From: WVXT01 sp964403285
GTDB taxonomy: Bacteria; UBA6262; WVXT01
Reading direction: 5' to 3'
NCBI GenBank assembly: GCA_964403285.1
Contig: CAYOFG010000075.1
Location: forward strand, 1 to 6,271
Length of the DNA: 6,271 nucleotides
Positions 1-5,957 of the stretch are shown here, in pieces. Under the pieces are notes generated by a model. That model saw only the letters and a list, made by a program, of their open reading frames with translations, ran no database searches and was not told where the DNA came from. Numbering within the stretch: position 1 is the first letter of the stretch; each line of letters starts with the position of its first letter. The translations under genes and the position numbers were made by a program.

Positions 1-70
1 GACAAGTTTGGCGACGGGTTCGAGATGGTGAGAACCCCGGTCGGATTGAGCGAAGCGAAAGGAGAAGAAT
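1..70 (+). repeat. Partial copy of a GC-rich hairpin repeat, upstream of thi4
   Basis: A 6-bp stem (16-21 GGGTTC with 32-37 GAACCC) encloses the 10-nt loop GAGATGGTGA. The same loop with a different but still complementary stem recurs at 1698-1719. After the hairpin comes GGTCGG and an AGCGAAGCGA block, as in the copies at 1641-1797. The end of this block (GAAAGGAG) also provides the Shine-Dalgarno sequence for thi4. One reading frame entering from the left closes at the TGA at 29-31 inside the loop, so an upstream gene may end here, but too little is visible to name one. No promoter or TPP riboswitch is recognisable in this stretch. Confidence 0.6.
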
Positions 71-868
71 ATGGAGAAGAAAATATTTGCACCAGTGGGA
101 GAAAAAGAGGTTACGCGAGCTATTGTAGAGGAGTTTGCCAGGCAGTTTTCCCAGTATGTGGAAAGCGATTGTCTTATTGTGGGCGGTGGGCCCAGTGGAT
201 TGATGGCGGGAAAGGAGTTGGCCAGTCGTGGGCTCAAAGTTTTAATTGTAGAGAGAAATAATTACCTCGGTGGGGGTTTTTGGATTGGCGGGTACTTAAT
301 GAATAAAGTAACAGTGAGAGAACCCGCGCAGAAAGTCCTGGAAGAACTGGCTGTGCCGTATAAAGAAGTAAGCAAGGGACTTTATGTAGCGGACGGACCT
401 CATGCTTGTTCCAAACTTATTGGAGCTACCTGTGACAGTGGTGTGAAGTTTGCTAATATGACTGTTTTTGACGATCTCGTGCTGCGTGAGGGAGGCAGAG
501 TGAGCGGTGCTGTGGTTAACTGGACTCCAATATCTGCTTTACCTCGTGAGATTACCTGCGTTGACCCTGTGGCCCTGGAATCCAAAATGGTAATCGATGC
601 CACCGGACACGATGCCTCGGTAGTGAGAAAACTGGAAGAGAGAGGACTAATAAAAATAAAAGGTATGGGAGCAATGTGGATAGAAAGGTCGGAGAATCTG
701 GTAATGGAACATACCGGGGAAGCCTATCCTGGCCTTGTGGTAGTGGGAATGTCTGTGGCTACTACCTATGGTCTTCCTCGCATGGGACCAACTTTTGGGG
801 CAATGCTTCTTTCTGGAAAGAGAGGAGCAGAGATAGTATTGGAAAAATTGGGTATCAAGAAGAAATGA
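71..868 (+). CDS. thi4: Thi4-type thiamine thiazole synthase (Cys-containing)
   Basis: A 265-residue Thi4 enzyme, which builds the ADP-thiazole precursor of thiamin from NAD and glycine; the sulfur comes from sulfide or from a protein cysteine. The dinucleotide-binding motif VGGGPSG lies near residues 37-43 and the ribose-binding acidic residue is E61. The glycine-rich GGGFWIGG follows at about 67-74, and the signature RMGPTFGAM is at about 237-245. The sulfur-donor position, judged by the following V-D-P, is Cys163, as in yeast Thi4 (Cys205), whereas methanogen enzymes carry His there. The ATG at 71 is preceded by AAAGGAG at good spacing. The stop overlaps the next gene's ATG (ATGA), which implies translational coupling. 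Length is normal for prokaryotic Thi4. The family call is secure; whether the enzyme is suicidal or catalytic cannot be told from sequence. Confidence 0.95.
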   Translation: MEKKIFAPVGEKEVTRAIVEEFARQFSQYVESDCLIVGGGPSGLMAGKELASRGLKVLIVERNNYLGGGFWIGGYLMNKVTVREPAQKVLEELAVPYKEVSKGLYVADGPHACSKLIGATCDSGVKFANMTVFDDLVLREGGRVSGAVVNWTPISALPREITCVDPVALESKMVIDATGHDASVVRKLEERGLIKIKGMGAMWIERSENLVMEHTGEAYPGLVVVGMSVATTYGLPRMGPTFGAMLLSGKRGAEIVLEKLGIKKK

Positions 869-1713
869 AAATTTTCCTTTACGACGGTAGCAAGACGCAA
901 GCTTTAGATGTCAGGGAGATAAGTCAGTATCTTAAGGAGAACTCGGGTGGCGCTGAGGTTGAGGTTAGAGGCGATTTCGTTGCTGAAGTTACCAAGGTAA
1001 TGGATGATTACTCCCTGAGAAAGTTGGCTGAAGAGATAGCCAGATGTAAAATTCAAGACCTTCATAGAGCCAATTTCACTTTTGAGCCACTTCCTGCTGA
1101 GATAGAATACGAGAAAAGGAGACTGCAAAATTCAGAGAATAGAAGTTTTGGCATACTTTATGATGGCTTCGAGCTTCAGAGATTATATCAGGAGTTGATA
1201 AGAGAGGAAGAGCGCAACTGGCATTGTCTGGTAATTATTTTTACAGACCAACTATTCGGAACCTGGGACGAGAATGACCGTCGTTACCATGCTCGAGTAA
1301 GCGTGTACGGGTTTCCCTCCATTATTTCCACCACGGGCATCGTGGAGGCTCCAGCTAAACCCAGAGAATTCTATTTACAGAAACAATGGGGAATTGATAC
1401 AACTACTCTGGAGAAAGAATTTAAAGATAAGTTCATTGACTATGACGACATGCGGCTGACAGAAGTAATGAAAGGCTACTGTATGCAGGCGCTATTTTTT
1501 TACATATCGGGTGAGCCTTTTTGTAAAGATAATAAATGTAGACTCTATAATGCACACTGGCAGGAAGAGGTAATAAATGCCCAGCTCGGCAAGCCCGAAT
1601 TTTGCAAAAAACACGAGATGATAATTGATGATATCAAAAAGGGGCGCCGGTCGCGACGAATAAGGAGCGACGACCGAGCGAAGCGAGGGAAAGGCGCGGG
1701 CGCGAGATGGTGA
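865..1713 (+). CDS. Archaemetzincin-like protein lacking the HExxH site (DUF6775-like)
   Basis: A 282-residue soluble protein with no signal peptide or membrane segment. The frame is open further upstream, but the ATG at 865, overlapping the thi4 stop, is the sensible start. The middle (about 120-168) contains FTDQLFG and YGFPSIISTTGIVEAPAKP, which resemble the core strands of archaemetzincins. The C-terminal part keeps that family's zinc-knuckle spacing, C220-x4-C225 and then FC247-x2-H250. Counting back from C220, the positions of the HExxHxxGxxH catalytic motif read ALFFYISGEPF: the glycine is kept and every histidine and the glutamate are lost. From memory it matches a family named DUF6775 (putative metallopeptidase), which I could not check. 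Residues from about 260 on are encoded by an intergenic-type repeat and are probably not native. Function is unknown; the overlap with thi4 suggests a linked role. Confidence 0.75.
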   Translation: MKIFLYDGSKTQALDVREISQYLKENSGGAEVEVRGDFVAEVTKVMDDYSLRKLAEEIARCKIQDLHRANFTFEPLPAEIEYEKRRLQNSENRSFGILYDGFELQRLYQELIREEERNWHCLVIIFTDQLFGTWDENDRRYHARVSVYGFPSIISTTGIVEAPAKPREFYLQKQWGIDTTTLEKEFKDKFIDYDDMRLTEVMKGYCMQALFFYISGEPFCKDNKCRLYNAHWQEEVINAQLGKPEFCKKHEMIIDDIKKGRRSRRIRSDDRAKRGKGAGARW

Positions 1714-1720
1714 GCGCCCC
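1641..1720 (+). repeat. GC-rich structured repeat, copy A
   Basis: An 80-nt unit with two hairpins. The first pairs 1650-1654 (GTCGC) with 1667-1671 (GCGAC). The second pairs 1698-1703 (GGGCGC) with 1714-1719 (GCGCCC) around the loop GAGATGGTGA. The unit's ends are also complementary (GGGGCGC at 1641-1647 and GCGCCCC at 1714-1720). Bases 1669-1702 are identical to 1746-1779 in copy B. The unit overlaps the 3' end of the preceding gene and supplies its stop codon (TGA at 1711-1713, in the loop). Confidence 0.8.
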
Positions 1721-1797
1721 GGAACGCCGGTCCCGATGAAATCGGGACGACCGAGCGAAGCGAGGGAAAGGCGCGGGCGGAAGACGGTGAGCGCCCC
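1721..1797 (+). repeat. GC-rich structured repeat, copy B (tandem)
   Basis: A 77-nt unit directly abutting copy A. Its first hairpin is a perfect 8-bp stem with a GAA loop (1730-1737 with 1741-1748), stronger than and different in sequence from that of copy A. A 34-nt core (1746-1779) is identical to copy A. The second hairpin (GGGCG at 1775-1779 with CGCCC at 1792-1796) is slightly degraded. A further fragment resembling the start of the AGCGAAG block follows at about 1798-1820, just before the ribosome binding site of the next gene. Confidence 0.8.
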
Positions 1798-1845
1798 GGA
1801 GAAGAGAGAGCGAAGTGAACGGCTGATTTACATAAGGAGGAATGA

Positions 1846-3003
1846 ATGCCCAAAACTTTTGCAGAGATTAATGAAAAGATTAGAAAGGGTGAAGCAGTGG
1901 TGGTAACTGCTGAAGAGGTTATCGACCTTGTGAGAAAAAAGGGAGAAAAAAGGGTTGCCAAGGAAGTAGACGTGGTGACTACAGCTACCTTTGGCCCGAT
2001 GTGTTCTTCAGGAGCTTTATTGAATTTCGGCCATAGCGACCCGCCTATAAAGATGCAGAAGGTATGGCTGAATGATGTTCCCGCTTATGCGGGGGTGGCG
2101 GCAGTTGATGCCTATATCGGAGCAACTGAGCTTTCTGAAACCAGAGGGATGGAATATGGTGGAGCACACGTTATTGAGGATTTGATTTCGGGCAAAAAGG
2201 TGAAGCTTAAAGCTACTTCTTACGGAACAGACTGTTATCCCAGAAAAGAATTTGAATCTTATATTACTTTAGACTCGATCAATCAGGCAATTCTTTTCAA
2301 TCCCAGGAATGCTTATCAAAATTATGCAGTAGCCACCAACTCATCCGATGAAACAATCTATACTTATATGGGTGTTCTCTTGCCCAACTTTGGCAACGCA
2401 AATTACTGTAGTAGTTCACAACTCTCACCTCTAATTAACGATCCCTTATATCGCACTATTGGTATAGGAACCAGAATATTTCTCGGCGGAGCGCAGGGTT
2501 ACGTTGCCTGGGAAGGCACACAACATAATCCCCTTCAAAAGAGGGATGAGAAAACGAAAATACCAGTGGCACCTGCTGGGACTCTGTGTCTGATAGGCGA
2601 TTTGAAAGAGATGAGCCGCAATTTTCTAAGAGCAGCGATATTCTACAGATATGGCGTTACCCTTACTGTGGGAGTTGGGATACCTATCCCCATTCTCGAT
2701 GAAGAGATGGCGCATTTTGTCTCCGTCTCTGATGAAGACATATATACTACAATAGTTGATTACAGTGTTCCCAGAAGAGAAAGACCAAATCTGGGCAGAG
2801 TGAGCTATAAAGAGTTAAGAAGCGGGGAAATTGAAATAAAAAAGAAGAGAGTTCCCACCGCGCCACTCTCCAGCCTTTACAAGGCAAGAGAGATAGCTCA
2901 GATTCTGAAAGAGTGGATTAAAAAAGGAAAATTCTTATTACAGGAGCCTATTCAACGACTGCCAATGGATGAAAAATTTAAGCCTTTAGATATCAGACGA
3001 TAG
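1846..3003 (+). CDS. HcyBio/DUF39 family L-aspartate semialdehyde sulfurtransferase
   Basis: A 385-residue protein of the COG1900/DUF39 (HcyBio) family, whose characterised member is MA1821 of Methanosarcina acetivorans. That protein and its ferredoxin partner convert L-aspartate semialdehyde to homocysteine with sulfide as sulfur source, giving an O-acyl-homoserine-independent route to methionine. The N-terminal part has the conserved TATFGPMCSSGA (Cys53) and YGTDCYPR (Cys130), which correspond to the two conserved cysteines I recall for MA1821. Further landmarks are WLNDVPAYAG, FLGGAQGYVAWEGTQH and GVGIPIPILDEE. It ends soon after the catalytic-type domain, so the C-terminal CBS domains of some methanogen homologues are absent. 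AAGGAGG at 1834-1840 fixes the start. The NIL-ferredoxin follows 32 nt downstream, the expected operon partner, which strengthens the call. Confidence 0.93.
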   Translation: MPKTFAEINEKIRKGEAVVVTAEEVIDLVRKKGEKRVAKEVDVVTTATFGPMCSSGALLNFGHSDPPIKMQKVWLNDVPAYAGVAAVDAYIGATELSETRGMEYGGAHVIEDLISGKKVKLKATSYGTDCYPRKEFESYITLDSINQAILFNPRNAYQNYAVATNSSDETIYTYMGVLLPNFGNANYCSSSQLSPLINDPLYRTIGIGTRIFLGGAQGYVAWEGTQHNPLQKRDEKTKIPVAPAGTLCLIGDLKEMSRNFLRAAIFYRYGVTLTVGVGIPIPILDEEMAHFVSVSDEDIYTTIVDYSVPRRERPNLGRVSYKELRSGEIEIKKKRVPTAPLSSLYKAREIAQILKEWIKKGKFLLQEPIQRLPMDEKFKPLDIRR

Positions 3004-3035
3004 ATATTAACGTCTGATTTGTTAAGGAGGTTTGT

Positions 3036-3446
3036 ATGGCGAAAAAAAGAATAGTTTTAACTTTTCCTCCCGAATTGGTTGACCAACCGATAATTTACCG
3101 CCTGGTCAAGGATTATGATTTAGTTCTGAATATCCTGCGCGCTCAGGTCACACCTAAAGAGGAAGGGAAAATGGTACTGGAATTAGAAGGAAACAAGGAG
3201 GGAATTAACAAGGGGCTGAAGTATCTGGAAGATATAAAGGTTGATGTTCAGCCGCTGGCCAAGGATATAAAACTGAATGAACAGGAATGTACCTCCTGCG
3301 GGGCATGTATAGCTGTGTGCAGTCCCAGGGCGCTGTCGATGAATAAAGATAGCTGGGAATTGGAATTCGATCGGGATAAATGTCTTCTCTGCGGCCTCTG
3401 TGTGCCCGCCTGCCCCCTGGGGGTTATTCAGGTAGAGTTCGACTAA
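3036..3446 (+). CDS. NIL-domain 2x[4Fe-4S] ferredoxin, partner of HcyBio
   Basis: A 136-residue cytoplasmic protein. Residues 1 to about 75 form a NIL domain, the small ligand-binding fold also found at the C terminus of methionine ABC-transporter ATPases. Residues 80-130 form a bacterial-type ferredoxin with two clusters. The ligand sets are C85-x2-C88-x2-C91-x3-C95 (followed by SP) and C116-x2-C119-x2-C122-x3-C126 (followed by P). The combination and position match MA1822, the iron-sulfur subunit that works with MA1821 in homocysteine formation, probably in electron or sulfur transfer. A strong Shine-Dalgarno (AAGGAGG, 3024-3030) precedes the ATG. It is almost certainly co-transcribed with the upstream sulfurtransferase. 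Confidence 0.93.
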   Translation: MAKKRIVLTFPPELVDQPIIYRLVKDYDLVLNILRAQVTPKEEGKMVLELEGNKEGINKGLKYLEDIKVDVQPLAKDIKLNEQECTSCGACIAVCSPRALSMNKDSWELEFDRDKCLLCGLCVPACPLGVIQVEFD

Positions 3447-3451
3447 TAAGA

Positions 3452-3521
3452 AACTTGGTAGCCGCTCCGATTCATCGGAGCGCACATATTCACGCAACCT
3501 AAAGGTTGCGACTACCAAGTT
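3452..3521. repeat. Paired REP-like palindromes in opposite orientation (BIME-like)
   Basis: An outer 10-bp inverted repeat (AACTTGGTAG at 3452-3461 and CTACCAAGTT at 3512-3521) encloses two hairpins. The first is 3463-3470 with 3475-3482 (8 bp, loop TTCA); the second is 3493-3500 with 3503-3510 (8 bp, loop AA). Each hairpin has GGTAG at its foot, pointing in opposite directions. This is the head-to-head layout of REP pairs; REP elements typically carry a GTAG-type tetranucleotide at the hairpin base. No transposase is present in the window. As RNA it would fold into a three-way junction. Confidence 0.75.
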
Positions 3522-3530
3522 GTAATAAGA

Positions 3531-3554
3531 GGTAGTCGCAGGCTTTAGCCTGCG
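3531..3554 (+). repeat. Third REP-like palindrome, possible weak terminator
   Basis: GGTAGT (3531-3536) is followed by an 8-bp stem (3537-3544 CGCAGGCT with 3547-3554 AGCCTGCG). It has the same design as the pair just upstream, with different stem bases. It is followed by TATTTT, so it may attenuate transcription between the ferredoxin gene and mnmA, although the T tract is poor. It lies 21 bp before the mnmA start. Confidence 0.7.
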
Positions 3555-3575
3555 TATTTTAGAGAGAGTTAAATT

Positions 3576-4649
3576 ATGAAAAGAGTAGTAATAGCAATGT
3601 CCGGGGGAGTAGATTCCTCGACTGCAGCAGCAATACTGAAGGACGAGGGATACGATGTAATCGGAATATCTATGTATCTTTATCCTTTTTGTGAAAAAAC
3701 GCATCATCCATCGTTCCCAGGGAATCGCTGTTGTAGTTTACAGGGGATCAATGATGCCCGGAGTGTGGCGCTCAGGTTGAAAATTCCCTTTTATGTCGTA
3801 AATTTCCAGAAGGAATTTCAGGAGAAGGTTATCGACCATTTCTGCCGGGAATACCAGAGAGGCAGGACTCCCAATCCCTGTATTCTCTGCAATCGGGAGA
3901 TAAAATTCAAGCTCCTGTTGGAGAAAGCAAAACAATTGGGAGCTCAATATCTAAGTACAGGCCATTATGCGAGAATAGAAAAGAATTCCCGGGGATATCT
4001 TTTGAAAAAGGGATTAAAAGGTAACGGAGAACAGTCCTACTTCTTATATACCTTCACCCAAGAGCAGATGGCGCAAATTTTGATGGTTTTGGGAAGTTAC
4101 GGGAAGGTAGAGGTGCGAAAGATTGCCAAAAAATTCCGTTTACCTGTAGCTGAGAAAGAAGCAAGTCAAGAAATCTGTTTTATAGAGGGAGATTACCGAA
4201 AATTTTTGTCTTCTCATTTTTCTTCCCTTCCCGGGGAGATAGTTGATGTTAAGGGAAATGTTCTGGGAAAGCATGAGGGGGTATCCTGTTATACTGTTGG
4301 TCAGAGGAGAGGAATTGGAGCATATGGGAAACCTTATTATGTAGTTTCCATCGATCCTGAACATAACAGGATTGTCGTGGGGTCTGAAGAGGAACTATTT
4401 TCTGATGAACTTATTGCAGAGGAAGTACACTTTATATCAGAAGATGGAGTAAAAAGGAATCTGGACGTAATAGCCAAAATAAGATACAATCACCGAGGGG
4501 AAGAAGCAATAGTATCTCCCGTAGGTGAGGGCAAAGCATTGGTCAGGTTTAGAAAGCCCGTGCGCTCGGCTACTCCTGGCCAGGCGGTAGTCTTTTATGA
4601 GGGAGACGTAGTTCTGGGTGGAGGAACAATAGAAAAAATAGTCAAATAA
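3576..4649 (+). CDS. mnmA: tRNA-specific 2-thiouridylase MnmA
   Basis: A 357-residue enzyme that activates U34 of Lys, Glu and Gln tRNAs with ATP and replaces O2 with sulfur. The ATP-binding PP-loop SGGVDSS is at residues 9-15. The catalytic cysteine lies in NPCILCNREIKF (Cys105, the C of LCN) and the partner cysteine is Cys201 in SQEICFI. GHYAR (129-133), SYFLY (154-158) and VGQRRGIG (241-248) are further family signatures, and the central and C-terminal beta-barrel domains are complete. Cys102 makes a C-x2-C pair with Cys105; E. coli MnmA has Asp at that site. The ribosome binding site is weak (AGAGAGAG, 3561-3568). The gene is separated from the sulfur genes upstream by the REP-like cluster, so it may have its own promoter, though none is clear. 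The outer-membrane protein gene follows after 30 nt. Confidence 0.97.
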   Translation: MKRVVIAMSGGVDSSTAAAILKDEGYDVIGISMYLYPFCEKTHHPSFPGNRCCSLQGINDARSVALRLKIPFYVVNFQKEFQEKVIDHFCREYQRGRTPNPCILCNREIKFKLLLEKAKQLGAQYLSTGHYARIEKNSRGYLLKKGLKGNGEQSYFLYTFTQEQMAQILMVLGSYGKVEVRKIAKKFRLPVAEKEASQEICFIEGDYRKFLSSHFSSLPGEIVDVKGNVLGKHEGVSCYTVGQRRGIGAYGKPYYVVSIDPEHNRIVVGSEEELFSDELIAEEVHFISEDGVKRNLDVIAKIRYNHRGEEAIVSPVGEGKALVRFRKPVRSATPGQAVVFYEGDVVLGGGTIEKIVK

Positions 4650-4679
4650 TTTATCAAATTTTATTCTAAGGAGGTTGAA

Positions 4680-5666
4680 TTGAAAGTTCTTGTTATTGTC
4701 TCTCTAATATTCTTTTCTGCCATTTTCTGTTTTGCCAGAGAGTCTTCCCCCATTCTGTATAATTCTTTCGACGGTATAGCTATAGGAGCAAAGCCGAGCG
4801 GAATGGGAGAGGCGTTTGTTGCTCTGGCGGATAACGCCGATGCTCCCTACTGGAATCCCGCTGGACTGGCCTTTTTAGAGAGCAATCTATCTACTTTTAT
4901 GTTTGATCTGGCAAGGAGTAAGGCGAAAGGAGAGGATGTTGTAAACAGAGAACCCTTGCAGGGGAAGTGGTTCACTTATTTATCTTTTTGTAGCAGTCTG
5001 GGAGCGTTGAGCTGGCGACCGTTATCGAATTTTAGAGAAGAAAATAATGAAGAATACTCAGAGCGAGAGATTAACATTAGTAAATACACGCTTTCCTTTG
5101 CTATTCCCTACAGTCCAAAGGTTTCTTTCGGGATGAATATAAGCTATCTGCATGGCTCGCTGGGAATTGCTCGAGAGGTCCCTTCACCTAAGGCAAATAT
5201 CTCTACAGGAAATGGGTGGGGTTTAGATTGGGGGATAATTTACACTCATTCACCATTGCTTAAGATGGGAATTTCCCTGGAGAATGGTCCTGCTTACATT
5301 TACTGGAGTGATTACCGTTCCGACCCCTTACCATTAAATCTCAGAGTAGGGATAGGGATGAACATGGCAGAATTTTTGACCTTTGCTTCTGATTTTGAGC
5401 AGAGATTCTACGTAAGAAAGGATGCTGAGCGGAAGGCGCCGGCAATTTACCATTTGGGCCTGGAGTATGTTCTTCCTCGCAATATTTCTGTTCGCCTGGG
5501 AACGTTCGGTGAGAATTTTAGTGAAAAGAGAAAAGTAAGTTATACCTGGGGCCTTGGTTTTACCGGAGACAGGTATATTTTAGATTTTGCCCTCAAGAGA
5601 TATTATCTCGCTGGTATCGGGTCTCCTGTTTATAGTTATCTCTGTTCTTTGAGTTTACCTTTTTGA
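4680..5666 (+). CDS. PorV/PorQ-like outer-membrane beta-barrel protein
   Basis: A 328-residue exported protein. Residues 1-19 form a signal peptide (a lysine, then a long hydrophobic run ending CFA), with likely cleavage after Ala19. The mature N terminus has the hallmark GAKPSGMGEAFVALADNADA followed by PYWNPAGLA, typical of PorV/PorQ and UPF0164 family barrels. Alternating strands continue to the last residue, Phe, as expected for recognition by the BAM machinery. The start is TTG, chosen because AAGGAGG (4668-4674) sits 5 nt upstream and the signal peptide begins exactly there. Relatives include type IX secretion components and FadL-like transporters, but no other secretion gene is present, so cargo and role are unknown. 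The 30-nt gap to mnmA suggests co-transcription. Confidence 0.85.
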   Translation: MKVLVIVSLIFFSAIFCFARESSPILYNSFDGIAIGAKPSGMGEAFVALADNADAPYWNPAGLAFLESNLSTFMFDLARSKAKGEDVVNREPLQGKWFTYLSFCSSLGALSWRPLSNFREENNEEYSEREINISKYTLSFAIPYSPKVSFGMNISYLHGSLGIAREVPSPKANISTGNGWGLDWGIIYTHSPLLKMGISLENGPAYIYWSDYRSDPLPLNLRVGIGMNMAEFLTFASDFEQRFYVRKDAERKAPAIYHLGLEYVLPRNISVRLGTFGENFSEKRKVSYTWGLGFTGDRYILDFALKRYYLAGIGSPVYSYLCSLSLPF

Positions 5667-5679
5667 ATTGGTAATGACT

Positions 5680-5871
5680 TCAGGCGGATTTTATAACTTT
5701 GCCTGCGGTAATGCATTGAGTACATACGTAGGCTTTCTTTTTTCGTCCATTCAGAATTATGTTCACTTTCTGTAAATTGGGCCTGAATTTTCGTTTTGTT
5801 TTGTGGTGAGAGTGACTGATATTTGAACCAGCGCTGACAGATTTACCGCAGATTACGCATTTCCTGGGCAA
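5680..5871 (-). CDS. rpmB: Large ribosomal subunit protein bL28 (zinc-ribbon type)
   Basis: A 63-residue bL28, a structural protein of the 50S subunit. It starts PRKCVICGK and contains SHSHHKTKRKFRPNLQ, the family core. Cysteines C5-x2-C8 and C50-x2-C53 form a zinc-binding ribbon (the C+ form). The start is TTG at 5871-5869, supported by AGGAGGA (5883-5877) five bases upstream and by the family's usual N terminus. The gene converges with the outer-membrane protein gene, 13 bp between stops, with no obvious terminator. It is divergent from recG. Its promoter is visible at 5898-5926. Confidence 0.96.
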   Translation of the reverse strand: MPRKCVICGKSVSAGSNISHSHHKTKRKFRPNLQKVNIILNGRKKKAYVCTQCITAGKVIKSA

Positions 5872-5897
5872 TGGTCTCCTCCTGTGAAATTTTCGTT

Positions 5898-5926
5898 AGT
5901 TTAGCAAAATATAAAAATAATTGCAA
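5898..5926 (-). promoter_or_regulatory. Probable sigma-70-type promoter of rpmB
   Basis: On the minus strand, TTGCAA (5926-5921) and TAAACT (5903-5898) are separated by exactly 17 nt. A TG one base before the -10 gives an extended -10 element, TGCTAAACT. The surroundings are very AT-rich. Transcription would start about 20 nt upstream of the rpmB start codon, leaving a short leader with the AGGAGGA ribosome binding site. Each hexamer matches consensus at four of six bases. Confidence 0.55.
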
Positions 5927-5957
5927 GAATATTTTGACATCAAAAGCACAAAAAATC

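Noticed and set aside
25..261. 78-residue open frame over the start of thi4
   Set aside because: It overlaps thi4 in another frame, is low-complexity and Cys/Gly/Arg-rich, and has no ribosome binding site.
676..864. Upstream extension of the archaemetzincin-like frame
   Set aside because: It lies wholly inside thi4. The ATG at 865 in the ATGA overlap is the natural start, and the extension looks like out-of-frame thi4 sequence.
1641..1820. CRISPR array or rho-independent terminator in the tandem repeats
   Set aside because: The two units abut without spacers and have internal hairpins, unlike CRISPR. No T tract follows either hairpin.
1545..1961. 138-residue minus-strand frame over the GC-rich repeats
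   Set aside because: It is a by-product of stop-poor GC-rich repeats and antisense coding sequence; it is Ser/Pro/Arg-rich with no recognisable domain.
3183..3707. 174-residue minus-strand frame across the ferredoxin 3' end and REP-like cluster
   Set aside because: It is antisense to clear genes and to palindromic DNA, with no family resemblance.
5681..5705. Terminator between the convergent porV-like gene and rpmB
   Set aside because: Only a 5-bp stem (CAGGC/GCCTG) with a 15-nt loop inside the rpmB coding end, and no T tract.
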